From contig JAQXDE010000036.1 of assembly GCA_029251525.1 (NCBI GenBank), positions 1 to 64,000 of the forward strand: a DNA stretch of 64,000 nt, given 5' to 3'. Source of the stretch: Saprospiraceae bacterium (lineage in GTDB: Bacteria > Bacteroidota > Bacteroidia > Chitinophagales > Saprospiraceae). Shown in pieces: positions 47,210-55,534 of the stretch (within the stretch, counting starts at the first letter, position 1; every line of letters starts with the position of its first letter). Made by a program: the position numbers and the translations under genes. The notes under the pieces were generated by a model, which saw only the letters and a list, made by a program, of their open reading frames with translations, was not told the DNA's origin and ran no database searches.

Positions 47210-47854
47210 ATGATTATTGCGGTTACAAATTTGAAAGGTGGCGTAGGAAAAACCACCATCGCCACCAATCTTGCAGTAAGTTTTGCTCACAGAGATTATG
47301 ATGTTTGCATAGTTGATACTGATTTAGGACAACAATCCTCTATGGAATGGTCAGGAAACAGAAGCGAAGAAAGGCTTAGAATTCCAGTTTTTGGGGTGAG
47401 TATCAAACAACTCAATAAAGAAGTAGAAGGATTACAAGAGAAATTCGATATAGTCATTATTGACGGAACTCCACAATTATCTGAGTTAGCCGATAGAACA
47501 ATCTTAGCTAGCGATTATTTAGTTATTCCACTAATGCCTAGTATTTATGATTTTAGAGGCTTTGAGAACTTCCTTGAACGGTTTGAGCAAATTCGAAGTT
47601 TAAAAGAAGCCAGCGGTGGCATTGTTAAAGCGCTTGTTATTTTGAATCGAGTGGTATCTAAAACTAACGTAAGTAAAGAAATCAAAGAAGCTGTTAAAGA
47701 ATATGAAGTTACGCTGCTAAAATCAAATATAAACAATCGAGTTGCCTATGCAGATTCCGCAACTGATGGTCTTGGTGTAATAGAATATAAAGATTCAAAA
47801 GCTAAGAAGGAAATAAATAAATTAACTGATGAGCTCGAAAAAATACTTAGCTAG
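47210..47854 (+). CDS. parA: ParA-family partition ATPase
   Basis: A 214-residue P-loop ATPase that moves plasmid DNA during segregation. The deviant Walker A motif is LKGGVGKTTIATN (residues 8-20), Walker A' is DTDLGQQSS, Walker B is IVIIDGTPQ. There is no N-terminal DNA-binding extension, so it belongs to the short type Ib (ParF-like) group, which works with a small ribbon-helix-helix partner. Such a small gene lies 108 bp downstream. CTGTAA/TTACAG palindromes lie on both sides and are the likely DNA target of the partner. Confidence 0.93.
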   Translation: MIIAVTNLKGGVGKTTIATNLAVSFAHRDYDVCIVDTDLGQQSSMEWSGNRSEERLRIPVFGVSIKQLNKEVEGLQEKFDIVIIDGTPQLSELADRTILASDYLVIPLMPSIYDFRGFENFLERFEQIRSLKEASGGIVKALVILNRVVSKTNVSKEIKEAVKEYEVTLLKSNINNRVAYADSATDGLGVIEYKDSKAKKEINKLTDELEKILS

Positions 47855-47878
47855 AATACTGAAAAAAGTATAATATTG

Positions 47879-47893
47879 CTGTAATATTTACAG
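47879..47893. repeat. CTGTAA-TAT-TTACAG palindrome
   Basis: A 15-bp site with perfect 6-bp arms, located between parA and the small partner gene. It is followed 26 bp later by a second such site. Confidence 0.65.
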
Positions 47894-47919
47894 AAAACAT
47901 TTATTTTTACAGCGAATTA

Positions 47920-47933
47920 CTGTAATTTTACAG
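47920..47933. repeat. CTGTAA-TT-TTACAG palindrome
   Basis: A 14-bp site with perfect 6-bp arms, 30 bp upstream of the small partner gene. The closeness to its start suggests autorepression of that gene. Confidence 0.65.
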
Positions 47934-47962
47934 CACATTTACTCAAAGAAAATAATCAAATT

Positions 47963-48205
47963 ATGCCAATCAAAAAGAAAATCACCTCTAACAAAGTTAA
48001 TAAAATAATGGATGCTGCTTCCCAAGAGAAAGCATTAGAGTTATTACAAAAAAAAGATAAAAAGAAAAACGTCCAAAGAGTTACTGTTGACTTCCCACAA
48101 TATCTCTATGAAAAAATGAAATTAGAAACGGAAGATACTGGACAAACTTTGAAAGGCTTTATTGTTGGTTTGGTAAGAGAACATTTCACACGGAAGGAAG
48201 GTTAG
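47963..48205 (+). CDS. Small ribbon-helix-helix-like partition partner (ParG-like)
   Basis: An 80-residue basic protein. The C-terminal half, VQRVTVDFPQYLYEKMKLET then EDTGQTLKGFIVGLVREHF, has the strand-helix-helix layout of MetJ/Arc-type DNA-binding dimers; the N-terminal half is lysine-rich and flexible, like ParG. It is directly downstream of parA and between palindromic TACAG sites, so I infer it binds them and recruits ParA. A strong terminator follows. Confidence 0.75.
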   Translation: MPIKKKITSNKVNKIMDAASQEKALELLQKKDKKKNVQRVTVDFPQYLYEKMKLETEDTGQTLKGFIVGLVREHFTRKEG

Positions 48206-48254
48206 CTTTAAACGTTTCTTAGCATCTCACATTTATTTATTCCTTTATAAATTT

Positions 48255-48305
48255 AAAACCAAAAGCCCAAGAAAACTTAAAAAGTTTTCTTGGGCTTTTG
48301 GTTTT
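48255..48305 (+). terminator. Strong terminator after the par genes
   Basis: AAAACCAAAAGCCCAAGAAAA pairs over more than 20 bp with TTTTCTTGGGCTTTTGGTTTT, with a short AT loop. It lies 50 bp past the stop codon of the partner gene. Its symmetry suggests it works in both directions. Confidence 0.85.
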
Positions 48306-48549
48306 ATTATAACCTAGAGTCATTCTCGTTACTTCTTGAGAAAGGTTAAGTTTGCTTCATTTTACTGTTTTAGAGCCATTTAAGGCACTTTATTCAACTT
48401 TACACAGATTATCCCTTTTTTATATATAAACGCCTTAGAATCGTCTCTAATCTATTTTTAAAACGCTTCATTTCACATTTCCATAATCTCCCTCCTGATT
48501 TAAGACAAAAACCATTTCAGAGTGGTCAGCAATCCTGATAAAACCATAA

Positions 48550-48564
48550 ACAGCATATTGCTGT
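48550..48564. repeat. ACAGCA-TAT-TGCTGT palindrome
   Basis: A 15-bp palindrome with perfect 6-bp arms. Further copies of the half site (GCACAGTATTAATACAGC, AATACAGCAA) occur up to about 48640. These extend the TACAG site family beyond the par genes. Confidence 0.6.
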
Positions 48565-48835
48565 AAATATCATGCATATCTATGCTTTAAAATTGATATT
48601 ACTGCATAAGCACAGTATTAATACAGCAATATTACATATTTATGAAAATTAGAAAAGTAGAGTTCCAATTTTGAATGCAGCATAAAATCTGAAAATTTAA
48701 TGGTAATCGAAATAGAGGATTGGTAATATCTTATTTTTGAACCAGATTTAATCATCGTTAGGTAGCCACATCATTAAAATTAAAAACCAATAATAATCAG
48801 TTTTCTTTTTTTACGAATAAAATTTACTTTAAATA

Positions 48836-48863
48836 TGCTGTACTTTACTGTAAAAATACAGCA
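48836..48863. repeat. TGCTGTA...TACAGCA inverted repeat
   Basis: Arms TGCTGTA and TACAGCA enclose a CTTTACTGTAAAAA spacer that itself holds a CTGTA half site. It is an outlying member of the TACAG family, about 630 bp right of the partner gene. Confidence 0.5.
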
Positions 48864-48864
48864 A

Positions 48865-49296
48865 TATATATAAGTGAGCTCACATACAGCCTACTCAGTT
48901 TTTAACGAATGTAAACCGATTCTGCGAGAATATTTACAACTTTTCAAAGGGAAAGTTTTGTACTTTTTCTAATTTGAATAGGGGAGGAGGTAGGTTTTAA
49001 GTTAAGAAGGATCAAGAAGAATAAAAAACCTTACAGTAAAAACACAGCATATTGCATTATAATGATCTTCTTAATAATCGTGACTCATCTAAAATACCGC
49101 CCGTTGAATTAAATTATTAATTCCCAATTATTTAATATTGACAATATCTTAATCTGTAATTCTAATCGTTTTATAGTAAATCAACACACTTATTAGTATA
49201 AATTCATGGAAGACCAAACAATACAATTTACAGCAACTAATGAAGTTTGAAATCCTTTTCATCTATTTAAATATTTTAATATACATGCTTTAACGT
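48865..49296. other. Non-coding stretch of the origin region
   Basis: No gene is seen. A few isolated TACAG/ACAGC half sites (near 49032, 49042 and 49229) are scattered in AT-rich DNA. Confidence 0.4.
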
Positions 49297-49325
49297 CATA
49301 TTTAGCGTTTCTAGCGTTAAATATG
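49297..49325. repeat. Imperfect palindrome with AGCGTT direct repeat
   Basis: CATATTTA and TAAATATG form 8-bp arms, and inside them AGCGTT occurs twice. It lies about 250 bp before the first iteron and could be a cruciform or a protein-binding site of the origin. Confidence 0.45.
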
Positions 49326-49420
49326 ATGATCATGATTAGTAATCCCAGGTACCATAAAATTATTTCATAAAACGTATGTTAGACCGTAGATTGAGTTCAA
49401 CTTAAAAAATAAGAAATTAA

Positions 49421-49457
49421 AAAGGTCTTAATTTACTGTTTAAGACTTTTAAAGTTT
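49421..49457 (+). terminator. Terminator-like hairpin before the iteron array
   Basis: GTCTTAA pairs with TTAAGAC around an 8-base loop and is followed by TTTT and a T-rich run. No gene precedes it, so it may end an undetected small RNA or protect the origin from transcription. Confidence 0.4.
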
Positions 49458-49573
49458 TTTTAATTCCTTTAATATTATTTGTAAGAACTAATGAGTTAAG
49501 CAAAGTTAAGTCTACAACTCAATGAGAGTATATCTTTCAGACGATTTACATAGTTTATTTTTCAAATTTAAAG

Positions 49574-50299
49574 GGGACAGTATAAGGGATACTAAAGGGA
49601 CAACATTAGGGCGAAAAAAGGGACTTATTCAGTAAAATGTAGGGACAGGCTTAGGGTTGTAGAAGGGACATGAAATGGGTTCTTATCTTAATTAGGATAA
49701 GAAGGGACATAAAAAGGGAAGGTTCAGTCTACTCTAATCTTAGTTCGATAATATGGGTAGATCCTATTCAATAGGGTCGCAATCAGGGAATATAATTTGT
49801 ATTTTCGAGTCTTTTATCTGCATAATTCTTAAAAAAAGGGGAGTTAAGATCTTTTTTTAAATTAAACAGGGACATAAAAAGGGCTCAACTATTACTTAGG
49901 CCGAAAACAGATCGAGTTGGCTTCATACTAATTATTAAAAGGGGACAGAAAAGGGGGATTTTTTGATAAAGCTCTAGCTTTTTGTACCAAAATCCATAGT
50001 ATTTGAGGAGGTTCATATATTTTTGGTAAAAAGGGACACAATAAGGGATAAAGTAATAGTTGAACATTATCATTTAGCTAATTCTATTAGTTTTCAATTT
50101 AAAAAGGGACTTGCTCAGGGATAAATACTATGGTTATTCACTTTAGTCGAGGTGAATTTTTTTAGATTTTTAAAAAAGGACTGAAACAGGGCAAAAGTAA
50201 ACCTATTTATGTCCCTTTTTAGATAGCTGAGTTGTTTTTTTAAGATCAAAGTAGAACAGAGAATTTTAATTTCAAAGTCAAAAAGGGACATAAAAAGGG
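49574..50299 (+). repeat. Iteron array: 15-bp GGGACA-N5/6-AGGG sites
   Basis: Direct copies start at 49574, 49597, 49620, 49642, 49665, 49704, 49774 (weak), 49869, 49942, 50033, 50106, 50177 and 50285. Examples are GGGACAGTATAAGGG, GGGACAGGCTTAGGG and GGGACATAAAAAGGG (three identical copies at 49704, 49869 and 50285). The first five starts are 22-23 bp apart, about two helical turns, as in classical plasmid iterons. One copy at 50202-50215 is reversed. The array lies directly upstream of a Rep_3 initiator gene and is therefore its probable replication origin. Confidence 0.9.
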
Positions 50300-50361
50300 A
50301 GATTAGTGAAATGTTATTATGCACTCCTTTTTTAAAAAATGAAAGAAGTGCGAATATTTAG

Positions 50362-50386
50362 GGGGACAATACTTTTACTAGTCCCC
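50362..50386. promoter_or_regulatory. Inverted iteron pair at the rep promoter
   Basis: GGGGAC (50362-50367) and GTCCCC (50381-50386) form an inverted pair of the iteron core, 64 bp upstream of the rep start codon and next to a TAnnTTTG element. Rep_3 initiators typically repress their own gene by binding such inverted half iterons as dimers, which I infer here. Confidence 0.65.
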
Positions 50387-50395
50387 TTCCTTTTT

Positions 50396-50403
50396 TATAT
50401 TTG
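50396..50403 (+). promoter_or_regulatory. Bacteroidota -7 promoter element for rep
   Basis: TATATTTG matches TAnnTTTG and lies 46 bp upstream of the rep start. The inverted GGGGAC/GTCCCC pair covers the expected -33 region. Confidence 0.55.
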
Positions 50404-50449
50404 CTTATATTTTAATATACAATTCAATGACTCTGCTTGATCAAAAACT

Positions 50450-51652
50450 ATGAAACAGAAAAAAGTCAAACAAATTGCTCGCATTGAAAATCGATTTATT
50501 TTCAACGCGAGATATCAACTAAGTGCTCGCGAACAAAAGATAATCTTATATCTTATGTCTAATCTAGATCCATTAGCGCAAAATGATTTTCACAAACAAA
50601 TTGTATCGGTAAAAGAATTAGAGAATCTATTGAAGGGGGAAGACAAAAAATGGGGTGGTTTGTACAAAGAGATGAATGATTTTAGTACTAGAATTATTTC
50701 CAAATATATTTCCTTTGATTCTGATTTTTTGGTTGGTGGCAAACCCTTGCGTGGAGTAATAAGCTGGTTTCAATCTGTAATTCCAGTGGAAACTGAAAAT
50801 GGGGAAGTAGCTTTAGAGTTTATGTTTTCAGAAAGGCTCAAACCTTTTTTGTTACAGTTGAGTGAGTATGCAAAAATTCATCCGTTAGATGTCGCTCCAA
50901 TGAAAAGTGGTTTTGCAATCAGGATGTATCAAGTTTTTAAAGCGGAGCGTGATAGGATGCGTAAACACACCCAGACCAATGCAATGGTTTACACATTAGA
51001 TGAATTGAAAAAAATGTTGGGTATCGAAGGAAAATACAAAGTGTTGAAAGATTTTAGGAGAAGAGTACTTGATGTAGTAGAACGAGAAATAAATACACAT
51101 AGTCCAAGCGTACAAGTCAAATATGAATATATTAAAACTTCTCGCCGAGTAACTGGAGTACGATTTTTTATATTTGATAAGGCAAAAGTTAAACCAAAGG
51201 CAACTAATGAAAAAAGTGGCGAGGCTGGTAATTATGCTCCATCTAAAGAAGAATTGGAAGCATTGTCATACTCTCAGACTAAAGCATATAATATGTTGGT
51301 GAAATTTGGAGTATATGAGGGCATCGTTTACAAACAAATCGTTCCGATTATAACTGGTGGTGAAATTGATGGATTTGAAGATTATTTTATAAAACACGCA
51401 CTTTCACATTTTAAAAAATGGGCAAGGATACAACCTAATAAAGCAATAAGTGCAGCAACTTTCGTGAATTGGTGGACAGAGAAAAAGGTTTTTAATGCAG
51501 ACAATGATGTGTTCTGGAAAATTCAAGAGAAGATCAACCACGATAAAAAGAAATTGGATCAAGCTACTTTTGATAATCGAATGGAGGCTAAGAATATGAC
51601 CAAGAAGGAATTTATTGAGTGGTATAAAGGAACACAATCGAAAATGATGTAG
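50450..51652 (+). CDS. Rep_3-family plasmid replication initiator
   Basis: Initiates replication by binding iterons and melting the origin. The 400-residue protein has the Rep_3 start IENRFIFNARYQLSAREQKI followed by LYLMSNLDP, then the paired winged-helix segments: ISFDSDFLVGGKPLRGVISW, IRMYQVFKAERDR and YKVLKDFRRRVLDVVEREIN, ending in RRVTGVRFFIFDK. Beyond residue 260 there is an extra C-terminal part of unknown role. It follows the iteron array and its own inverted operator. A 30-bp palindrome lies 32 bp after the stop. With parA and its partner it makes a complete-looking plasmid maintenance set. Confidence 0.93.
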   Translation: MKQKKVKQIARIENRFIFNARYQLSAREQKIILYLMSNLDPLAQNDFHKQIVSVKELENLLKGEDKKWGGLYKEMNDFSTRIISKYISFDSDFLVGGKPLRGVISWFQSVIPVETENGEVALEFMFSERLKPFLLQLSEYAKIHPLDVAPMKSGFAIRMYQVFKAERDRMRKHTQTNAMVYTLDELKKMLGIEGKYKVLKDFRRRVLDVVEREINTHSPSVQVKYEYIKTSRRVTGVRFFIFDKAKVKPKATNEKSGEAGNYAPSKEELEALSYSQTKAYNMLVKFGVYEGIVYKQIVPIITGGEIDGFEDYFIKHALSHFKKWARIQPNKAISAATFVNWWTEKKVFNADNDVFWKIQEKINHDKKKLDQATFDNRMEAKNMTKKEFIEWYKGTQSKMM

Positions 51653-51684
51653 ATACAATCTATTTCTAGTGTAAAAAGGAATTT

Positions 51685-51714
51685 TTTAAAGGCATCAAAA
51701 TCGATGCCTTTAAA
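51685..51714. repeat. 30-bp palindrome, copy 1 of 2
   Basis: TTTAAAGGCATC and GATGCCTTTAAA form perfect 12-bp arms around AAAATC. An identical 30-bp sequence lies at 58836-58865. This copy follows the rep gene. It could be a terminator, but the T run after it is short; the 12-6-12 layout with a fixed centre also resembles a site-specific recombination site. Confidence 0.75.
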
Positions 51715-51771
51715 AAAAATCAATTCTATTAAAATCATTACATAGAAAAAATCAAGAAATTTATATTTTAA

Positions 51772-52644
51772 ATGGCAAAACTCAAACCCTCCACCATAGT
51801 TGTTAAAGGAAATGAAATTAGACTCATTCCCAAAAATGAGGAATCTTATATTTCTCTTACTGATATTGCAAAAGGTTTTGGAGATTCGAAAACGATGATT
51901 CAAAACTGGATGAGAACTCGAAGCACTGTTGAGTTTCTTGGCGTTTGGGAAAATATGAACAATGATGATTTTAACCGGATCGAATTCGAGGAGATTAAAA
52001 ATGCTTCTGGAAGTAATGCGTTTTCACTATCTCCGAAAAAATGGATTGAAATGGTTGGCGCAATAGGAATAACCTCTAAAGCTGGACGTTATGGAGGAGG
52101 AACTTTTGCTCATTCTGAAATAGCTTCTGAATTTGCCTCGTGGCTTAGCCCTTCCTTCAAATTATTTGTTTTCCAAGAATTAAATAGACTAAAAGGAGAG
52201 GAAGCAAAGCGAAATAATTTAGATTGGAATGTTCATCGAATCATTTCAAAAGCTAATTTTCAAATTCATTCTGAGGCAGTAAAAAAACATCTTGTTCCAC
52301 CTCGGATTAAAAATACAAGAGCAGAAGGAATAGTTTATGCCAATGAGGCTGACATATTAAATGTGGCTTTGTTTGGAATGCCAGCTAAGCAGTGGAAAAT
52401 TCAAAATCCAGAATTGAAGGGTAATATGAGGGACAATGCAACAACGGAGCAGTTACTTGTATTATCAAATTTACAAAGTTTAAATGCTAAATTGATGGAA
52501 TGGGGGAGTGATGCCGAACAACGATTGGATATTTTAAATAAAACTGCTATTGATCAAATGGGAATACTAACTATGGGGTCAACACTTAAACAATTACCTA
52601 AAGATATAAAGCAAATAAGAGGCAGAGAAGTGAAAGATAATTAA
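51772..52644 (+). CDS. KilA-N domain protein
   Basis: A 290-residue DNA-binding-type protein. Residues about 20-135 form a KilA-N domain: ISLTDIAKGFGDSKTMIQNW, TVEFLGVWENMNN, and AGRYGGGTFAHSEIASEFAS followed by WLSPSFKLFVFQEL. The rest is helical, with no clear function. KilA-N proteins are typical of phages and mobile elements and may act as antirepressors or regulators. It lies 119 bp after rep on the same strand, which marks it as part of the mobile module. It is followed by a terminator. Confidence 0.87.
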   Translation: MAKLKPSTIVVKGNEIRLIPKNEESYISLTDIAKGFGDSKTMIQNWMRTRSTVEFLGVWENMNNDDFNRIEFEEIKNASGSNAFSLSPKKWIEMVGAIGITSKAGRYGGGTFAHSEIASEFASWLSPSFKLFVFQELNRLKGEEAKRNNLDWNVHRIISKANFQIHSEAVKKHLVPPRIKNTRAEGIVYANEADILNVALFGMPAKQWKIQNPELKGNMRDNATTEQLLVLSNLQSLNAKLMEWGSDAEQRLDILNKTAIDQMGILTMGSTLKQLPKDIKQIRGREVKDN

Positions 52645-52751
52645 CTAGTTCGTGGAACTTTCAAAAATAAATATTGGTTCTTTCTTTACTACCAATCTTT
52701 TCAATAAAAAGCGAAATATAATTTCCAGTCAACTTCAATTTGAAAAAGAGT

Positions 52752-52789
52752 GTCGCTAACTTATAGCGACTAACGTTTTTGTTTTTTTT
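52752..52789 (+). terminator. Terminator after the KilA-N gene
   Basis: GTCGCTA pairs with TAGCGAC around a 5-base loop, followed by TAACG and a long T run. It is about 107 bp past the stop codon. Confidence 0.75.
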
Positions 52790-52905
52790 AATAAACAAAT
52801 CAATATTCGATTAGTAAAAATACTTGTCTCAGCTAATATGGCCTTTTACCATACCTTATGCTATGCTGGTTCGGCATTTATCGTCCAATTGCTCTAAAGT
52901 TAAAA

Positions 52906-53187
52906 ATGCAAGAGCCAAACGATCAAAGAGTTTTAGATCAAACGATTCTAGATATAGTAAACCTACTGAGCACTTTTAAATCTTTGGATTTTGAAAAAGA
53001 AAACTCGATACAGATACTTTTGCAAAGTAGTTTGGAAGTCAATTTAAAATATTTAGTTATTTTGGTAAAAGCAGATATGTTGGGTAGAGTTTGTCAATAT
53101 CAACAGAAATATTATCTTAAATTCAATTATTTTAAGAGTTTTGTAAGTAATAGCATTGCATTGGTAAATCAAATACTGTTGGTTTAG
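52906..53187 (+). CDS. Small hypothetical protein of the plasmid module
   Basis: A 93-residue helical protein that begins MQEPNDQRVLDQTILDIVNL when the ATG at 52906 is used; an earlier ATG at 52858 would add 16 unconvincing residues. No motif is recognised. Composition is protein-like but the frame is short, so it may be spurious. It lies downstream of the KilA-N terminator, within the same module. Confidence 0.4.
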   Translation: MQEPNDQRVLDQTILDIVNLLSTFKSLDFEKENSIQILLQSSLEVNLKYLVILVKADMLGRVCQYQQKYYLKFNYFKSFVSNSIALVNQILLV

Positions 53188-53374
53188 ATATAGGGGAATA
53201 TATGATTTTCAAAAGAAGAGCTAAACCCTGATTAAGTCCCTTTTGGAAAAAATTACAAAGACATTCATGTAATTTCTTGAATACATTTATTTTAAGTTGT
53301 CCTGGTCGAAAAATATTGTCAAACTTCTTAACTCATGATCTTTAATTGGATATTCAAATTTCTTCAAAAAAAAC
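53188..53374. other. Right edge of the replication module
   Basis: Short AT-rich stretch between the small hypothetical gene and the minus-strand terminator, without recognisable structure. The composition and gene type change from mobile to metabolic across this point. Confidence 0.3.
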
Positions 53375-53399
53375 GCCCCGACTGAAATTCAGCCGGGGC
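53365..53399 (-). terminator. Rho-independent terminator of the E1 dehydrogenase gene
   Basis: GCCCCG-A-CTGAA and TTCAG-C-CGGGGC form a GC-rich hairpin (53375-53399). On the minus strand it is followed by a T8 run and lies 50 bp past the E1 stop codon. Confidence 0.85.
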
Positions 53400-53426
53400 A
53401 ATACTTGGTTAGAATGGTTAGAACGA

Positions 53427-53443
53427 GGAAGTTCGAATCTTCC
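53427..53443 (+). other. tRNA T-arm-like sequence
   Basis: GGAAG-TTCGAAT-CTTCC has a perfect 5-bp stem and the standard seven-base T loop. Just upstream, GGTTAGAATGGTTAGAAC resembles part of a D arm, but no anticodon arm or matching acceptor stem is present. It may be a leftover of a tRNA gene used as an attachment site, or chance. Confidence 0.35.
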
Positions 53444-53449
53444 CTTTAA

Positions 53450-55534
53450 TTAAAATCTTAATAGTTCTTTTATTTTTATTTTTACTTTTTCAGCTGAGGG
53501 TAAACACGCTTTTTCTAATTGACTGTTTAAAGGAATTGCTGGAGTATTTTCAGCGCCCATCGTCATAACTGGTGCATCTAAATGTTTAAAACATTCTTGC
53601 TGAATTCTTCCAGCCAAACTTTGAGCAAAAGAGCAATTTACTGCTTCCTCCGTCAAAACTAAACATCTGTTATTTCTTTGAACTGATTCAAAAATGGTTT
53701 TTTCATCTAAAGGTGCAATAGTTCTTAAATCAATAATTTCAATTCTCCCCTCAAAATCTTTCGCAGCGTTTAATGCCCAATGAACGCCCATTCCGTAGGT
53801 AATTATTGTGGCTGAATTTCCATTTTCTATATTTACATCAAAAGGTTGTAAAACGATATTTGCTTTTCCAAAAGGTAAGATATAATCCTCTGCTGGTTCA
53901 ATTGTTCGAGCAGCATTTGTTCCTGGAACTTTAGACCAGTATAATCCTTTATGTTCAAAAATTACCACGGGGTTTGGATCATGATAAGCAGCTTTCATTA
54001 GACCTTTAAGGTCAGCTCCATTACTTGGATAAGCAATCTTAACTCCTCGAATATTAGCAATAATTGATTCCACACTTGAAGAATGATATGGACCACCACT
54101 TCCATAAGCACCAATCGGTACTCTCAAAATCATACTAACGGGATATTTTCCATTAGTCAAATAACAGGATCGACTAACTTCAGTAAATAACTGATTGATT
54201 CCTGGAAAAATATAATCGGCAAACTGAACTTCTACAATTGGCTTTAATCCAATAGCAGACATTCCAACGGTCGAACCAACAATGTAGGCTTCTTGAATTG
54301 GCGTATTAAACACTCGCTCATCTCCAAATTTTTGAGCTAAAGTGGCAGCTTCTCGAAAAACACCTCCCAGCCTTGCACCTACATCTTGGCCGTATAAAAG
54401 ACATTCCTTATCTGCTTTCATTAATTCCTCTACGGCATGTAATGCACAATCTACCATTACTACTTCTGTTCCATTTTTTGGAGATCTAGTTCCCGTTTCT
54501 TCTGTAATTAGAGTTGGTGCAAATTCATGATCATAAAGAGAGGAGGGATCTGGATCTTCTGATTGAAGGGCAATTTCAAAATCTGTTTGTACGGTTTTAA
54601 ATGTATCGGCTTCAATTTTTTCTATTTGTTTGTTGGAAAAACCGTTTTCTAACAATTGATTTTTATAAATGGGGTAGGGATCATTTAACTTGGCTTTTTC
54701 CAAATCATCTCGATACCATTCCATTCTAACACCTGATGTATGATGATTTAGCAAAGGTACTTTTGCATGAACTAAGAATGGTCTACGTTCTTTTCGTATT
54801 GTTTCAATCACTTGGTTCAAGGTTGTATAGCATTCCAAGAAATCACTTCCATCAATTGTGACAGCTTCCAATCCTTTAAAACCAGCTGCGTACTCAAAAG
54901 CATTTTGCGCTCGAAACTCGTCTGCACTTGCAGAAATATCCCATTCATTGTCTTGCACTAAGTATAAAATTGGATATTGTTTCAATGCAGCCATTTGAAA
55001 GGCTTCTGCAATTTCTCCTTCCGTTACACTTGCATCTCCCAAAGAACAAACCACAATTGGATTTTTGGATTTTTTTTCATTTATCTTTAAAGCTTCTCGA
55101 TATTGTATTCCCATTCCAACACCTGTAGCTGGGATTGCTTGCATTCCAGTTGCAGAAGATTGGTGAGGTATTTTGGGTTTATCTTCATCTTTTAGACTTG
55201 GATGAGAATAATAACTTCGACCTCCTGAAAAAGGATCATCCTTTTTAGCCAATAATTGTAACATTAAATCATATGGGCGCATCCCAATTGATAAAAGCAT
55301 AGCATCATCCCGATAATATGGAAAAGCAAAATCTTGTGGTAAAAGTTGCAGGCCACAAGCTATCTGGATCGCTTCATGACCACGCGAAGTAGCATGTACG
55401 TATTTAGAAACTAATTTAAAATTACTTTCATATAATTCAGTCATATGTTTCGCCAAACACATTTTTTCAAATGCTTTTGCTAGAACTTTCTTTTGAATTT
55501 TTTGATTTGATTTCACCATACTATTTAAATTCAT
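53450..55534 (-). CDS. Fused alpha/beta E1 of a branched-chain 2-oxoacid dehydrogenase-type complex
   Basis: A thiamine-diphosphate enzyme that decarboxylates a 2-oxo acid and passes the acyl group to lipoyl-E2. Residues 1 to about 345 are the alpha part (FPYYRDDAMLL, and the ThDP motif GDASVTEGEIAEAFQM ending QDN). Residues about 360-694 are the beta part (LLYGQDVGARLGGVFR, FNTPIQEAYIVGSTVGM, EVQFADYIFPGINQL, GGPYHSS). Single-chain fusions of this type are common in Bacteroidota. The substrate is most likely a branched-chain oxo acid, supported by a divergent Lrp-type gene 291 bp away. E2 and E3 are not in the window. Confidence 0.9.
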   Translation of the reverse strand: MNLNSMVKSNQKIQKKVLAKAFEKMCLAKHMTELYESNFKLVSKYVHATSRGHEAIQIACGLQLLPQDFAFPYYRDDAMLLSIGMRPYDLMLQLLAKKDDPFSGGRSYYSHPSLKDEDKPKIPHQSSATGMQAIPATGVGMGIQYREALKINEKKSKNPIVVCSLGDASVTEGEIAEAFQMAALKQYPILYLVQDNEWDISASADEFRAQNAFEYAAGFKGLEAVTIDGSDFLECYTTLNQVIETIRKERRPFLVHAKVPLLNHHTSGVRMEWYRDDLEKAKLNDPYPIYKNQLLENGFSNKQIEKIEADTFKTVQTDFEIALQSEDPDPSSLYDHEFAPTLITEETGTRSPKNGTEVVMVDCALHAVEELMKADKECLLYGQDVGARLGGVFREAATLAQKFGDERVFNTPIQEAYIVGSTVGMSAIGLKPIVEVQFADYIFPGINQLFTEVSRSCYLTNGKYPVSMILRVPIGAYGSGGPYHSSSVESIIANIRGVKIAYPSNGADLKGLMKAAYHDPNPVVIFEHKGLYWSKVPGTNAARTIEPAEDYILPFGKANIVLQPFDVNIENGNSATIITYGMGVHWALNAAKDFEGRIEIIDLRTIAPLDEKTIFESVQRNNRCLVLTEEAVNCSFAQSLAGRIQQECFKHLDAPVMTMGAENTPAIPLNSQLEKACLPSAEKVKIKIKELLRF

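Noticed and set aside
48200-49600. DnaA boxes in the origin region
   Set aside because: I saw only TTATCCC-like partial matches and no good TTATNCACA site, so none is reported.
49574-50299. Regular repeats that might be a CRISPR array
   Set aside because: Repeats are only 15 bp, the spacing is irregular after the fifth copy, and no cas gene is nearby; a Rep_3 gene directly downstream explains them as iterons.
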